From contig NZ_BBJT01000008.1 in the NCBI RefSeq assembly GCF_000739915.1, forward strand, positions 203,937 through 267,936: DNA of 64,000 nucleotides, in the 5' to 3' direction. The DNA is from Paenibacillus chitinolyticus NBRC 15660. GTDB lineage: Bacteria > Bacillota > Bacilli > Paenibacillales > NBRC-103111. Both the position numbers and the translations under genes were made by a program. Below are positions 27,083-38,549 of the stretch, in pieces (the first letter of the stretch is position 1; each line of letters begins with the position of its first letter). The notes beneath the pieces were generated by a model. The model made no database searches and was not told the origin of the DNA. It was given only the letters and a program-made list of their open reading frames with translations.

Positions 27083-28624
27083 TTATTTCTTCTCTTCAAT
27101 GATCGAAAGTCCTGTCATTTCCGGCGGCTGCGCCAGCTTCAGCAAATGCAGCAGCGTCGGGGCGATGTCGGCCAGAACGCCGCCTTCGCGCAGAGTGACG
27201 TCGTTCGATGTAACGATAAACGGCACCGGATTCGTCGTGTGAGCCGTGAACGGACGTTCGGCATCGTCCAGGACGAGGTCCGCGTTGCCGTGGTCGGCTG
27301 TAATGCAGACAACTCCGCCCTTCGCGAGAATGGCTTCGACGACTTGGCCCAGGCACTCGTCCGTGGCTTCAACGGCTTTGATAGTCGGCTCCAGCATGCC
27401 GGAGTGGCCTACCATATCCGGGTTGGCGAAGTTCAGAATGATGACGTCCTGCTTGTCCTCATTGACTTCCTTCACCGCTGCGGCCGCAACCTCGTAAGCG
27501 CTCATTTCCGGCTTCAGGTCGTATGTGGCGACTTTCGGCGACGGAATGAGGATTCGCGTTTCGCCCGGCAGTTCCACGTCACGGCCACCGCTGAAGAAGA
27601 AGGTAACGTGCGGGTACTTCTCGGTCTCGGCGATACGAAGCTGTCTCATATTATTCTGGGCCAGAACCTCGCCAAGCGTGTTATCGAGATCTTTCGGTTT
27701 ATACGCGACGTATCCTTCGACCGTTTCACTAAACAGCGTCAGACAGACGTAATACAGATCTTTCGGGAAAAGCTCGCCGCGGTCAAAACCGCGGAAATCT
27801 TTATTCGTAAATACCTGCGACAGTTGAATCGCACGGTCCGGACGGAAGTTGAAGAAAATAACCGCATCGCCGGATTCAACGAGTCCCACCGGCTTGTCGT
27901 TCTCATCCGTGATCACAGTCGGCATCACGAATTCGTCGAATACGGACTTCTCGTACGATTCGGTGATCGCTTTGACCGGGTCCGTGTAGTGCGGGCCGTC
28001 CCCGTACACCATGGCACGGTAAGACTTCTCGGTCCGCTCCCAGCGCTTGTCCCGGTCCATCGCATAGTAGCGGCCTTGAACCGTCGCCACTTTGCCGACG
28101 CCGATTTCGGCGATCTTGGCCTGAAGCTGCTCCATGTAGTTCTTCGCCGAATCGGGCGCTACATCGCGTCCGTCCAGGAAAGCATGGATGTAAACTTCCT
28201 GCAGATCTTCTTTCTTCGCCAGCTCAAGCAGCGCGAACAAATGCGCAATGTGGCTGTGTACGCCTCCATCGGAAAGCAGCCCGTACAGATGCAGCTTTTT
28301 GTTGTTCTGCTTCGCATGACGAACGGCGCCGATCAGCGTGTTGTTATCGAAAAATTCGCCGTCCCTGATCGACTTGGAAATACGAGTCAGGTCCTGGTAA
28401 ACAACCCGTCCGGCACCGATGTTCAGGTGCCCCACTTCAGAATTACCCATTTGGCCTTCCGGCAAACCTACGGCTTCGCCGCAGGCAGTCAGCGTCGTAT
28501 GAGGGAACTGGTTCCAATAGCGGTCGTAGTTAGGTTTCTTGGCTTGAGCCACGGCATTGCCGTGAACCTCGCCCCGAAGTCCGAAGCCGTCCAGAATAAT
28601 CAGCGCTACCGGTTTAGTCGCCAT
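27083..28624 (-). CDS. gpmI: 2,3-bisphosphoglycerate-independent phosphoglycerate mutase
   Basis: 513 residues, the normal length. It interconverts 3- and 2-phosphoglycerate using two manganese ions. The N-terminus reads [12 protein letters not shown], with the metal-binding aspartate and the catalytic serine in [20 protein letters not shown]. The C-terminal metal site is seen in [12 protein letters not shown] and [11 protein letters not shown] chose the ATG at 28624, three bases after the tpiA stop and with GAGGGGGC upstream; a longer frame reads back into tpiA. It is cotranscribed with tpiA and eno. Confidence 0.97.
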   Translation of the reverse strand: MATKPVALIILDGFGLRGEVHGNAVAQAKKPNYDRYWNQFPHTTLTACGEAVGLPEGQMGNSEVGHLNIGAGRVVYQDLTRISKSIRDGEFFDNNTLIGAVRHAKQNNKKLHLYGLLSDGGVHSHIAHLFALLELAKKEDLQEVYIHAFLDGRDVAPDSAKNYMEQLQAKIAEIGVGKVATVQGRYYAMDRDKRWERTEKSYRAMVYGDGPHYTDPVKAITESYEKSVFDEFVMPTVITDENDKPVGLVESGDAVIFFNFRPDRAIQLSQVFTNKDFRGFDRGELFPKDLYYVCLTLFSETVEGYVAYKPKDLDNTLGEVLAQNNMRQLRIAETEKYPHVTFFFSGGRDVELPGETRILIPSPKVATYDLKPEMSAYEVAAAAVKEVNEDKQDVIILNFANPDMVGHSGMLEPTIKAVEATDECLGQVVEAILAKGGVVCITADHGNADLVLDDAERPFTAHTTNPVPFIVTSNDVTLREGGVLADIAPTLLHLLKLAQPPEMTGLSIIEEKK

Positions 28625-28625
28625 C

Positions 28626-29405
<780 letters not shown>

Positions 29406-30587
29406 TTACTTGTCGTTAAGAGCGACTACGCCAGGCAGAACTTTGCCTTCCATGAACTCCAGGGAAGCTCCGCCGCCAGTGGAGATGTGATCCATCTTGT
29501 CGGCGAGGTGGAACTTCTCGGCTGCAGCCGCGGAATCGCCGCCCCCGATGACGGTGTAAGCGGATGTGTCGGCGCAAGCCTGGGCTACCGCACGCGTACC
29601 GTGGGAGAACGGCTCGATTTCGAACACGCCCATAGGTCCGTTCCAGACGACCAGCTTGGAGTTCTTGATAACGTCGGCGTAAAGTTCACGCGTTTTCGGA
29701 CCGATGTCGATGCCTTCCCAATCAGCAGGAATGGAATCGATTCCGACGATGTTGGTGTTGGCATTCGCACTGAAGTCATCGGAGATGACGATATCTACAG
29801 GCAGAAGGAAGTTCTTGCCCAGTTTTTTCGCCTTTTCGATGAAGCCGAGCGCCAAATCAAGCTTCTCGTTGTCTACAAGAGATTGTCCGATTTCGTGGCC
29901 TTGCGCTTTAAAGAAGGTATAGGAAAGGCCGCCGCCGATCAGGATGTTGTCGGCGATTTCAAGCATCTTATTGATTACGTCGATTTTGTCTTTCACTTTC
30001 GAACCGCCGACAATCGCGGTGAAAGGGCGCTCCGGATTATTAAGGGCTTTGCCCAGAACGTCCAGCTCTTTCTCCATCAAGAGACCGGAAACAGCCGGAA
30101 GCTGATGAGCGATACCTTCCGTGGAAGCATGTGCACGGTGAGCGGCGCCGAAAGCATCGTTCACGTACAGGTCGGCCAGTGCCGCGAATTGTTTCGCCAG
30201 CTCCGGATCGTTCTTTTCTTCGCCCGGGTAGAAACGGACGTTCTCAAGAAGAAGCACGTCGCCGTCTTTCAGCTCGTTTACTTTCGCTTGAACCGCTTCG
30301 CCGACAGCTTCGTCCGCTTTCGCTACCGGCTTGCCGAGAAGCTCGGACAGGCGGGCAGCAACCGGAGTCAGACGAAGGTCTTCGTTGACTTGGCCTTTCG
30401 GGCGGCCCAGATGGCTCGCAAGGATAACTTTAGCGCCTTTTTCGATCAGAAACTTGATCGTCGGCAGCGTTTCACGAATACGTGTATCGTCCGTAATTTG
30501 GCCGTTTTCGAGCGGCACGTTGAAATCGACGCGTACAAACACGCGTTTACCGTTAACTTCTACATCGCGAACACTTTTCTTGTTCAT
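29406..30587 (-). CDS. pgk: Phosphoglycerate kinase
   Basis: 393 residues. It transfers phosphate from 1,3-bisphosphoglycerate to ADP. The N-terminal signature [21 protein letters not shown], the hinge and the C-terminal nucleotide loop [12 protein letters not shown] are all present. The ATG at 30587 has AGGAGG eight bases upstream; longer frames lack the family's N-terminus. It is separated from gapA by about 400 bases containing repeats and hairpins, then continues directly into tpiA. Confidence 0.98.
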   Translation of the reverse strand: MNKKSVRDVEVNGKRVFVRVDFNVPLENGQITDDTRIRETLPTIKFLIEKGAKVILASHLGRPKGQVNEDLRLTPVAARLSELLGKPVAKADEAVGEAVQAKVNELKDGDVLLLENVRFYPGEEKNDPELAKQFAALADLYVNDAFGAAHRAHASTEGIAHQLPAVSGLLMEKELDVLGKALNNPERPFTAIVGGSKVKDKIDVINKMLEIADNILIGGGLSYTFFKAQGHEIGQSLVDNEKLDLALGFIEKAKKLGKNFLLPVDIVISDDFSANANTNIVGIDSIPADWEGIDIGPKTRELYADVIKNSKLVVWNGPMGVFEIEPFSHGTRAVAQACADTSAYTVIGGGDSAAAAEKFHLADKMDHISTGGGASLEFMEGKVLPGVVALNDK

Positions 30588-30602
30588 GAAATATCCTCCT
30601 CT

Positions 30603-30716
30603 GAGCTTTCCGAAGGAAAGCTGTTCGTCGTAAGTAAGCATTAGCTGAGCTTTGTGTAAGAAAGCTGCGTCGTAAAAGCATTAACAGAGCTTTCAGTACA
30701 TCTGTCGTTCGTAAAC
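30603..30716 (-). repeat. Three imperfect tandem repeats in the pgk leader
   Basis: Units start at 30603, 30647 and 30687, each opening with GAGCTTT and carrying TCGTAA or TCGTAAAC and AAGCATTA further on. The unit lengths are about 44, 40 and 30 bases. The first unit contains a perfect hairpin, AGCTTTCCGAAGGAAAGCT, and a related hairpin occurs at about 30880-30897 (GGCTTTCCTGAGGAAAGC). They lie in the untranslated stretch between gapA and pgk. The remainder of that gap shows no gene. Confidence 0.7.
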
Positions 30717-30945
30717 TTAGGCCGATCCTTCCCCTTTCGAGGGGAGGACGGCAAGCGTACAACGGATCCGCATGGACAACCGGGGAACCGCATACGGCGG
30801 CACGCCGGCAAAAACCGGCGATCGAAACGGAAAAGCTTTCGTTCAGGAAAACCTTCTTCGCAAGACCTTTGGGGCCAGGCTTTCCTGAGGAAAGCTTCGT
30901 ACATTCCGGGGATTTATGTAAAATTCATGCCCCGATAAGCAATGG

Positions 30946-30971
30946 GAAGAGGAGAATTTCTTCTCCTCTTC
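30946..30971 (-). other. Strong hairpin 20 bases after gapA
   Basis: GAAGAGGAGAA and TTCTCCTCTTC form a near-perfect stem just after the gapA stop. No T-run follows on the minus strand, so full termination is unlikely. It may stabilise the cggR-gapA message after processing, or partly terminate so that gapA is expressed more than pgk. Confidence 0.6.
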
Positions 30972-30991
30972 TTGCATGGCTTATTTAAAGA

Positions 30992-32026
<1,035 letters not shown>

Positions 32027-32047
32027 TCAAGACGTGCCTGGGGCCCG

Positions 32048-33076
32048 TCAAGATAACATGTGGTTTAACATCTCCACGGCTGCAGCCTCGTCCGTCACCA
32101 GGATATCCTCCTGGCCGTATTTTAAAACCGAAGCTACAGCCGCGCCCTTGCTTTTGCCGCCGGCTACGCCGATCACGACTTCGCAGTGCTGGATATCTTC
32201 CAGCCGGAGTCCTACGGTCGGCATCTTATGGACAACCTTGCCCTCGGGGTTAAAATAGTAGCCGAACGCTTCGGCGAGCGCCCCTTCGCCTCGCAGGCTG
32301 TCTATCGTCTCGGAGTCTACCTTGCGCCTCTGCGCCATGACGATAGCATCTCCAATGCCGTGAATGACGATGCGGCTGCTGCGGACCACGTCCATCATCT
32401 CCTGGATGTTCGGTTCCTGGATCAAGGACTGATAGGCCTCCTCGCGGAGATGATCCGGGACATGCAGGAGGCGGTACTGTCCGCCGGTCTTCTTCGCCAT
32501 CTTGGAGGCGATCATGTTCGCCTGCAGCTCCACGCTCTCGCCGAGCCCTCCGCGGGCCGGGACGAACAGGCTGCCCTTGAGGGCGCTCGTTGTGGACAGG
32601 TGCTCCGCCACTTCGGCCATTGTGGAGCCGCCGGTTACCGCGATCACGTCATGCTTCGTGACGTGCTTGCGCAGCATCAGCGCGGCCGCCCGGCCCAGCT
32701 CCTTCTTCGCAAACAGCGAAGAATCCGAATCGCCGGGAACGACGACGACCTGCTCCAAGCGGAAGTGGTCGCGGATCCGCTTCTCCAGCTCGTTAAGCCC
32801 GAGCATCTCCTTGATAAGCGGCTGAAGCTTCTCCAGCAGTTCCCTGCCCGATTCGCTGATGCGCATGCCCGATGTTTCCGTTTCAATCAGGCCTTGGCCT
32901 TTCAGAAACTCCACTTCGCTGCGCAAAACCCGCTCCGTCATATCGAGAGCGCCGGCCAGTGTTCTGCGTCCCACGCTTCCCAGCAGGAAAATATGCTGCA
33001 GAACGGTGTAACGCTTGTTCAGAACCTCCAGCAAGTCCGGCAGGAGCTGTTTCTGGACGTCGAGAATATCTCTCAT
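32048..33076 (-). CDS. cggR: Central glycolytic genes regulator CggR
   Basis: 342 residues, SorC/DeoR family. The N-terminal winged helix is visible (residues about 20-75, LGSVGRRTLAGALDMTERVL). The rest is the sugar-phosphate-binding domain with VPGDSDSSLFAKKELGRAAA, AVTGGSTMAEVAEHL and GVAGGKSKGAAV. In Bacillus subtilis CggR represses this operon and is released by fructose 1,6-bisphosphate. The ATG at 33076 has AGGAG eight bases upstream; a GTG three codons earlier is too near. A matching operator lies just upstream of the gene. Confidence 0.97.
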   Translation of the reverse strand: MRDILDVQKQLLPDLLEVLNKRYTVLQHIFLLGSVGRRTLAGALDMTERVLRSEVEFLKGQGLIETETSGMRISESGRELLEKLQPLIKEMLGLNELEKRIRDHFRLEQVVVVPGDSDSSLFAKKELGRAAALMLRKHVTKHDVIAVTGGSTMAEVAEHLSTTSALKGSLFVPARGGLGESVELQANMIASKMAKKTGGQYRLLHVPDHLREEAYQSLIQEPNIQEMMDVVRSSRIVIHGIGDAIVMAQRRKVDSETIDSLRGEGALAEAFGYYFNPEGKVVHKMPTVGLRLEDIQHCEVVIGVAGGKSKGAAVASVLKYGQEDILVTDEAAAVEMLNHMLS

Positions 33077-33100
33077 GCCATACACTCCTATTGATCGTGT

Positions 33101-33139
33101 TGGGACTCAATATGTCCCGCGAGTGCATTTTAAGTCCCA
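33101..33139 (-). promoter_or_regulatory. CggR operator
   Basis: Read on the minus strand, two direct repeats of GGGAC plus six bases plus a TGYC/GTCC half occur about 20 bases apart: GGGACTTAAAATGCA and GGGACATATTGAGTCC. This matches the arrangement known for the B. subtilis cggR operator (CGGGAC-N6-TGTC-N4 repeated). It lies between the promoter and the cggR start, so bound CggR would block elongating polymerase. Confidence 0.85.
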
Positions 33140-33173
33140 CATGGATCAAAAAAAACTTGCCTTGCACAACCCC

Positions 33174-33203
33174 ATTATACCCCAGTTCCTATAAAAGAAT
33201 CAA
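33174..33203 (-). promoter_or_regulatory. Promoter of the cggR-gapA operon
   Basis: On the minus strand TTGATT (33198-33203) and a perfect TATAAT (33174-33179) are spaced 18 bases apart, a SigA-type promoter. It lies upstream of the CggR operator. Confidence 0.75.
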
Positions 33204-33317
33204 TGTGTGCAAAGTTTGATTTTTGTAAATGGGCGTCGAAAAAAAATCTGAACCATAGGACTTGCTTTTTTCATACCTCTATCATATAATAACCTTTGCT
33301 GTTACTTAATGAAACAT

Positions 33318-33389
33318 GCGCCCGTGGTCCAATGGATATGACGTAGGCCTCCGGAGCCTGAGATCGAGGTTCGATTCCTCGCGGGCGCG
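33318..33389 (+). tRNA. tRNA-Arg (anticodon CCG)
   Basis: The acceptor arms GCGCCCG and CGGGCGC pair; the anticodon loop is CUCCGGA, and the T-loop sequence GGTTCGATTCC is present. The discriminator is G. CCA is not encoded. It lies alone on the plus strand upstream of cggR. Confidence 0.95.
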
Positions 33390-33407
33390 TACGATGCTGC
33401 ACAAGAG

Positions 33408-33439
33408 AAAGCTCCCGTCTTCGGACCGGAGCTTTTTTT
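33408..33439 (+). terminator. Terminator after tRNA-Arg
   Basis: GCTCCCGTC, loop TTCG, GACCGGAGC and then seven T make a textbook terminator 19 bases after the tRNA. Confidence 0.92.
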
Positions 33440-33463
33440 CTTTTCCCCATATGTTTGAGCCGC

Positions 33464-34114
33464 TTATTCCGCCGAGCCCATGAACATCTTTTGAATGCCG
33501 GCATACCGGGCGCGAAGCCAGCCCAAAACCGCTTCTTTGTTTCTTTTTACAACCAGGAACCCCGTCAAAGCGGCAGCGGCAGCAATAATCGCAATCGTGG
33601 AGTATTGGGAAATCACATGCAGCAGCTGCTGGATTTTCGTGCCGAACAAGAATCCTACCATCACGTACGTAAACACCCACAGAACGCCGCTCAACCCGTT
33701 AAAAATCAGAAAAGTCTTCAGGCGGATTTTCAAAATTCCCGACACATACCCCGTAAAATGCCTCAGACCCGGCACAAAATAACTGACGAGAATAATTCTA
33801 TCCCCGTACTTATCGAACCATTTTTTAATTTTCAAGAGCCTCTCCGGTTTGAGAAGCACATACTTGCCGTACTTATCGAAAAAAGGCGTCCCCAACTTCC
33901 GTCCAAGCACATACGTAAAGATGGTTCCCGCAAAAGCTCCCGCAAATGAAACGCCCATAACGCCAGCCATATTAAACGTGTTTACGTGCACCATATGTCC
34001 CGAAATCATCATAGCCAGTTCCCCGGGAAAAGGCAGGGCCACCGATTCTGCGAAGAGGCCCAGGAAGAGCACCAGATACCCGTATTGTGCGAAAAGATCA
34101 CTAATCCACTCCAT
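33464..34114 (-). CDS. DedA-family membrane protein
   Basis: 216 residues with about five hydrophobic segments and the family block FPGELAMMISG near residue 30, then GRKLGTPFFDKYGKYV, and VPGLRHFTGYVSG near residue 114, where the arginine is conserved. Recent work links DedA proteins to recycling of undecaprenyl phosphate and other lipids across the membrane. It stands alone between tRNA-Arg and clpP, convergent with the tRNA and divergent from clpP. Which lipid it moves cannot be read from the sequence. Confidence 0.9.
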   Translation of the reverse strand: MEWISDLFAQYGYLVLFLGLFAESVALPFPGELAMMISGHMVHVNTFNMAGVMGVSFAGAFAGTIFTYVLGRKLGTPFFDKYGKYVLLKPERLLKIKKWFDKYGDRIILVSYFVPGLRHFTGYVSGILKIRLKTFLIFNGLSGVLWVFTYVMVGFLFGTKIQQLLHVISQYSTIAIIAAAAALTGFLVVKRNKEAVLGWLRARYAGIQKMFMGSAE

Positions 34115-34367
34115 AGTCCGCTCCTTATTCCACTTAATTTCCTGTCTTTGTTAGCCAGTATACCTTTTGAGGAGGAGTTTCATAATGGTCCCCGGTTTAG
34201 TTTGGAAACTGGACTTTGGTCGTGGCAGGAACCAGACCCTCTGTAAATTTATGGGTTTATTCTGCGTTTTTTTCGAGCAACTTGTTAGACGGGAACCTTG
34301 CGGGAGCCTAAAATGTTTCACCGATTCCTCTTGAGGGGAAAGAACGAGAGAGGTTTTCCCAAATAAG

Positions 34368-34391
34368 TTTGACCTTTCTTGACCTTTTGAC
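34368..34391 (+). promoter_or_regulatory. CtsR operator upstream of clpP
   Basis: TTTGACC, CTTGACC and TTTTGAC occur in tandem, matching the complement of the GGTCAAA heptad repeated in CtsR boxes. They overlap the -35 element, so CtsR would repress clpP until heat stress. The rest of the gap from 34115 shows no gene. Confidence 0.85.
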
Positions 34392-34407
34392 GTTTTTTCG
34401 TTATCAT
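34379..34407 (+). promoter_or_regulatory. clpP promoter
   Basis: TTGACC (34379-34384) and TATCAT (34402-34407) lie 17 bases apart, about 60 bases before the clpP start. The -35 lies inside the CtsR repeats. Confidence 0.65.
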
Positions 34408-34468
34408 ATTTGTAGATACTGAAAATTAACGCAGTTATAGCGGCGTATTATCGAAGGAGGTAACATTA

Positions 34469-35071
34469 ATGAGTTTTATTCCAATGGTTGTCGAGCCTGA
34501 TGCAAGAGGAGAACGCGCTTACGATATTTACTCCCGTCTTCTTAAAGACCGTATTATTTTTCTGGGTACCCCGGTGAATGATCAGGTCGCCAACGCGATT
34601 ATCGCCCAACTGCTGTTCCTAGATGCGCAGGACCCCGACAAGGATATTCATTTGTACATTAACAGCCCCGGCGGTTCCATCACAGCTGGAATGGCGATTT
34701 ACGACACGATGCAGTTTATCAAATCCGACGTTTCCACGATCTGCGTAGGGATGGCGGCTTCCATGGGCGCTTTCCTGCTTGCGGCAGGTGCCAAAGGCAA
34801 GCGTTACGCCCTGCCAAACTCCGAAGTCATGATTCACCAGCCGCTCGGCGGCGCGGAAGGCCAGGCGACGGATATCGAGATTCGCGCAAGACGCATTCTC
34901 AAAATGCGCGAGAACTTGAACAAAATTCTCGCGGAGCGTACAGGCCAGCCGCTGGAGCGTATCGATAAAGATACCGACCGCGACTACTTTATGAGCGCGG
35001 CCGAAGCAAGCGCCTACGGTCTTATCGATAAAGTCATCGAGAAGACAACCGAAGGCGGCAAGGAAGCTTAA
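34469..35071 (+). CDS. clpP: ATP-dependent Clp protease proteolytic subunit
   Basis: 200 residues. The serine protease chamber partners ClpC, ClpX or ClpE and degrades tagged and misfolded proteins, including tmRNA-tagged ones. The catalytic serine is in [11 protein letters not shown], the histidine in [12 protein letters not shown], and the aspartate in [10 protein letters not shown]. The ribosome binding site GAAGGAGG is strong. It is a single-gene unit with a CtsR operator upstream and a terminator downstream. Confidence 0.98.
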   Translation: MSFIPMVVEPDARGERAYDIYSRLLKDRIIFLGTPVNDQVANAIIAQLLFLDAQDPDKDIHLYINSPGGSITAGMAIYDTMQFIKSDVSTICVGMAASMGAFLLAAGAKGKRYALPNSEVMIHQPLGGAEGQATDIEIRARRILKMRENLNKILAERTGQPLERIDKDTDRDYFMSAAEASAYGLIDKVIEKTTEGGKEA

Positions 35072-35078
35072 TCAGCCA

Positions 35079-35130
35079 AAGAAAACCCCGGATTATCGAC
35101 TTTCGTCGGTAACCCGGGGTTTCTTTTTTA
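35079..35130 (+). terminator. Terminator after clpP
   Basis: AAACCCCGG and CCGGGGTTT close a stem about 10 bases after the clpP stop, with an inner GACTTTCGTC loop and a T-run. Confidence 0.85.
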
Positions 35131-35153
35131 ATGCGGGCGAAATTACAATAAAA

Positions 35154-36911
35154 TTAGTCCAGATCCGCAAGCGGATAGAAAATCAGATCGACCGGGAAAG
35201 CCGAACCGGCCGGAGGCGTAAACTCGATATCGAGCGACTTCTCCGTTCCTGTGGTGCGGTGGAGAATTTGCATGCCGTCAAAAGCGGTAATGACGCCGGA
35301 ATACGGAATCGACTGGATTTCTCCGTTGATCTTGATCGGCCCTTTGAAGACACCGCCGCGGGCCAGCAGCATAATCGCCATTTTGCGCGGTTTGTCCGCG
35401 TGAATCTTGTAGACAACGCCGTAGTTGCCCCCATTCTTCACGTTTTCCTTGCGCATCACGTCGTAACCGTCCACGAAAGGATCGGTCTTTCCGTCCCCTA
35501 TGACAAGCTTGGACGCCGTCGTGAAGGAAGAGGCATCGATATTCCAGTTTACCTCGGAGACGTCGAACGAGCCCCTTACGTGGCCTGTGAAGCCAAGCAG
35601 CTTGCTTTCGGACAGCGTCGTGTTCGACAACTCGTCAGCGGCCAGGAAGGAGAACTGAACTTCTCCGGAAGTTTCCAGATCATAGAACAGATTCACGCCT
35701 TGGCCCGGATAGAAATCCGGAAGCTGGCGGTAAACGAGCGTATCGTGCGGCGGAATGGTCAGCTTCTCGTTATATGTATTGCCCAGCAGGAAGTCCACGG
35801 AAGCCTCGCTGCCAATCAGGTTCGCATATACGGAAGGCCATACTTCGCCTTTGTTGGTCGTTTTGACCGTAACAGGCTTATCCGTCGTATTCGTTGCCAT
35901 AATGGCAAACGTTACTTTGTTCTTCGTACCGTTGATGTGATCCGCATACAGACGCCCCTTGCCGTTGATCATGTCCTGGTACAGGATGCCCGGCTCCGTA
36001 AATTCTTCGGGGCTGTCGCTGACGAGCAGCTTGCGGCCCGTTACGTCGGTCGCTTCTTTGGGAAGCATCGGCAAGTTGTAGAAATGGGAAGTCAGCGTAT
36101 CCCAGCTCAGTTTGTAGAAGCTGCCGATCTCGTTGTGATATACCGGATATTCGGCTTCCGACACAAGCGGAATATTTTCGACAATGACATTTTTGGTGAA
36201 CACCTTGCTCACGTGTCCGTGCCTGTCGTAGACCTTAAGACTAACCGGGTAGGACCCCGGCTTGAAGAATGCGTCTTGTTTGCCTGTCCATTCGTACTTG
36301 GCGATCCCTTCCGCATCCGGATCGTAGCAGAGGTCAATGTACTTGACGGTCTCGCCGAGACGGTATTTCTCTTTGTGAGTCGTAAACTTGGCAACGGGAT
36401 TCGAATTGTTCGTTCCATTGTCGTAAATGCCTTCCGGCTTCGGAACGTAGATGATTTCCACTTTGCGCGAGTCGTGATAGTACGTATACTTGGCGCCCAT
36501 ATAATCGGCTACCCAGGTCAGCTTGACGAGCAGCTTGCCTTTTACGATGGCCGCAACCGAATCGAACGGCACTTCCTCGCCATTGATATAGGCTTTTTTC
36601 AGATCGCTGCTCAAGACGATGTTATAGCCCGGGGGCTGCATTGTGATCGTTCTGGCCGCATTGTCCCACGTAACGGGGAATCCCAGACTGTCACCGATAA
36701 ATTTAGCCGGAACGAACGTTTTGTCCTTGATGATGGTGGCCGGCGACTCCAGCTCCACCTGGTCTTCATTGACGAAGGCCTGCTTGTTATCCAGGTACAA
36801 AACAATTAACGACGACGAGGACGAGATTGCGCGTGCCTGAATCGGCATCAGAAAAGCTGCGAACAGCACCAGCGCCATCAGAAGCGAAACCTCTTTCTTC
36901 CATTGAATCAT
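35154..36911 (-). CDS. Secreted stalk-domain (copper amine oxidase N-terminal-like) protein with PKD-like domain
   Basis: 585 residues from the ATG at 36911 (GGAGTAGGAG upstream). An N-terminal signal peptide (LLMALVLFAAFLMPIQARA) is followed by two stalk repeats: FVPAKFIGDSLGFPVTWDNA near 65 and a related one ending near 155. A PKD-like domain follows (about 190-260, YRLGETVKYID to SLKVYDRHGHV). The remaining 320 residues are beta-rich, with no catalytic motif I recognise. Proteins of this type are common in Paenibacillus and probably act at the cell wall. Despite the domain name, no copper amine oxidase catalytic part is present. It is a single gene between clpP and the HPr-like gene. Confidence 0.8.
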   Translation of the reverse strand: MIQWKKEVSLLMALVLFAAFLMPIQARAISSSSSLIVLYLDNKQAFVNEDQVELESPATIIKDKTFVPAKFIGDSLGFPVTWDNAARTITMQPPGYNIVLSSDLKKAYINGEEVPFDSVAAIVKGKLLVKLTWVADYMGAKYTYYHDSRKVEIIYVPKPEGIYDNGTNNSNPVAKFTTHKEKYRLGETVKYIDLCYDPDAEGIAKYEWTGKQDAFFKPGSYPVSLKVYDRHGHVSKVFTKNVIVENIPLVSEAEYPVYHNEIGSFYKLSWDTLTSHFYNLPMLPKEATDVTGRKLLVSDSPEEFTEPGILYQDMINGKGRLYADHINGTKNKVTFAIMATNTTDKPVTVKTTNKGEVWPSVYANLIGSEASVDFLLGNTYNEKLTIPPHDTLVYRQLPDFYPGQGVNLFYDLETSGEVQFSFLAADELSNTTLSESKLLGFTGHVRGSFDVSEVNWNIDASSFTTASKLVIGDGKTDPFVDGYDVMRKENVKNGGNYGVVYKIHADKPRKMAIMLLARGGVFKGPIKINGEIQSIPYSGVITAFDGMQILHRTTGTEKSLDIEFTPPAGSAFPVDLIFYPLADLD

Positions 36912-37030
36912 GCTCCTACTCCTTTTCCTTCCTTTTTCTAAAAAACGACATGACAAAAAAGCCTTCTCCCGAAAAATCGCCCAATCTTTAGACGTTTTTT
37001 ACTGGAAAAGGTTTCTGTTTGACAAAAAAT

Positions 37031-37054
37031 AAAAAAGCTCCCTTGGCAGGAAGC
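37031..37054 (-). terminator. Terminator after the HPr-like gene
   Basis: On the minus strand GCTTCC and GGGAGC pair around TGCCAA, followed by TTTTTTATTTTTT. It lies just after the stop of the HPr-like gene and probably ends that operon. Confidence 0.65.
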
Positions 37055-37062
37055 CTTCGCTC

Positions 37063-37332
37063 TTACTGATTTTCAAGTTCTTCTTTACTGACCAGCGTGA
37101 CTAAAGCGTTTACAGCCTGTTCGGCGTCCGAACCTTCTGCACTTATGTAAATTTCGGTTCCCGTGCTGATCGCAAGGCTCATAATTCCCATAATGCTCTT
37201 GGCGTTTACTTTCTTCTCGTCCTTCTCTACAAAAATTTCAGACGAAAATTTATTCGCTTCCTGGACAAATAAAGCAGCGGGTCTGGCGTGAAGGCCGGTT
37301 TTCAATTTCACCACTACTGGGCGTCTCGACAT
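37063..37332 (-). CDS. HPr-family protein at the crh position, with His15 and Ser46
   Basis: 89 residues. Its position after whiA and its sequence (LKTGLHARPAALFVQEANKF, NAKSIMGIMSLA) place it with Crh, the catabolite-repression HPr of Bacillus. Bacillus Crh has glutamine at residue 15 and cannot take part in sugar transport; here residue 15 is histidine, the site phosphorylated by enzyme I. Ser46, the HprK target, is also present, and HprK is encoded about 18 kb downstream. So this protein may work as a phosphocarrier as well as a CcpA corepressor. I cannot tell from this window whether a separate ptsH exists. The start at 37332 is the ATG of MSRRPVV. Confidence 0.88.
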   Translation of the reverse strand: MSRRPVVVKLKTGLHARPAALFVQEANKFSSEIFVEKDEKKVNAKSIMGIMSLAISTGTEIYISAEGSDAEQAVNALVTLVSKEELENQ

Positions 37333-37601
37333 GGATTGGATTCCCCCTACGTTCTTAATTTGCAGTCTATAATGCATCCCCGGCAATATCGCTCGGAGGT
37401 TCCCCTTACGTGTAACTTATGTCGGTTAAGCATCAGGCATGATGATTTCTATCCAATTCATGTTGGATGTTCATCGAACGGGGACCTGGCACCGGGCCGC
37501 GCTTGTCCGTTCAAGAACCGCGAGTGCCGTAAAATGCGTAATCTGCTTCATATTATACCATTTTACGGCGAAATACTCTAGGAAAAAGTTCCCGTATAGG
37601 C

Positions 37602-38543
37602 CTAACGTATGGCAGCGCCGTTGCGAATTTTGTCGGCCAGTTCGTCTATTTTGCGCAGACGATGATTGACGCCCGACTTGCTGACGCTCCCCTTCAGCAT
37701 GTCCCCGACCTCTTTAAGATTCAAGTCGGGATGCTTTACACGGATTTCCGCGACTTCGCGGAGTTTTTCCGGCAGGCTCTCCAGGCCGACTTCCCGTTCG
37801 ATAAGACGGATGTTATCGATCTGCCGGACAGCCGCACCGATGGTTTTATTAAGATTCGCCGTTTCGCAGTTTACGATTCGGTTCACCGAATTTCTCATAT
37901 CCTTCATGATCCGGACATCTTCGAAACGCAACAGGGCCTGGTGTGCGCCAATAATGCTGAGAAACTCAATAATCCGTTCGCCTTCCTTGATGTAGAAAAC
38001 GAACCCCTTCTTGCGCTCGATGCATCTGGCATTCAAATCGAAAGTGTTAGCAAGCTGGCACAGCGCCTGGCAGTGTTCTTCATACATGGAAGCAATTTCG
38101 AGATGATACGAAGAACCCTCCGGATTGTTGACGGAACCTCCCGCAAGAAAAGCCCCCCGAAGGTAGGCCCGCCGGCAGCAGTTTGTTTTTACAATGCTTT
38201 TATCGATGCCCGGAGTAAACTGGAAGCCTTCCGACACGATATAAAGGTCGGAAAGCAGTTCCTGTACCTGGTTCGGCACACGGACGATATAGACATTATT
38301 CTTCTTAAGACGCATTTTCTTACGGACGAGCAGCTCGGTGTGCAGCTCATACCGCTTTTTAAGCAAAGAGTAAATCCTCCTGGCAATAGCGGCGTTTTCC
38401 GTTGAAATATCAAGAACGACGCGCTGATTCGTCAGCTGGACGGAACCGTTCATGCGGATAAGAGCCGATAATTCGGCTTTCTCACAGCAATCCTCCGCTT
38501 CGATTAGGGTCAATTCCTTCTTCGTTTGCGCCGCAAAAGACAT
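37602..38543 (-). CDS. whiA: DNA-binding protein WhiA
   Basis: 313 residues. It has an N-terminal homing-endonuclease-like domain ([11 protein letters not shown], then [20 protein letters not shown]) and a C-terminal helix-turn-helix ([20 protein letters not shown], then GVNHRLRKI). WhiA regulates sporulation in Streptomyces and affects cell division and chromosome segregation in Bacillus. The ATG has GAGGTGAG upstream and comes seven bases after yvcK. Confidence 0.96.
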   Translation of the reverse strand: MSFAAQTKKELTLIEAEDCCEKAELSALIRMNGSVQLTNQRVVLDISTENAAIARRIYSLLKKRYELHTELLVRKKMRLKKNNVYIVRVPNQVQELLSDLYIVSEGFQFTPGIDKSIVKTNCCRRAYLRGAFLAGGSVNNPEGSSYHLEIASMYEEHCQALCQLANTFDLNARCIERKKGFVFYIKEGERIIEFLSIIGAHQALLRFEDVRIMKDMRNSVNRIVNCETANLNKTIGAAVRQIDNIRLIEREVGLESLPEKLREVAEIRVKHPDLNLKEVGDMLKGSVSKSGVNHRLRKIDELADKIRNGAAIR

Positions 38544-38549
38544 GGGGAC

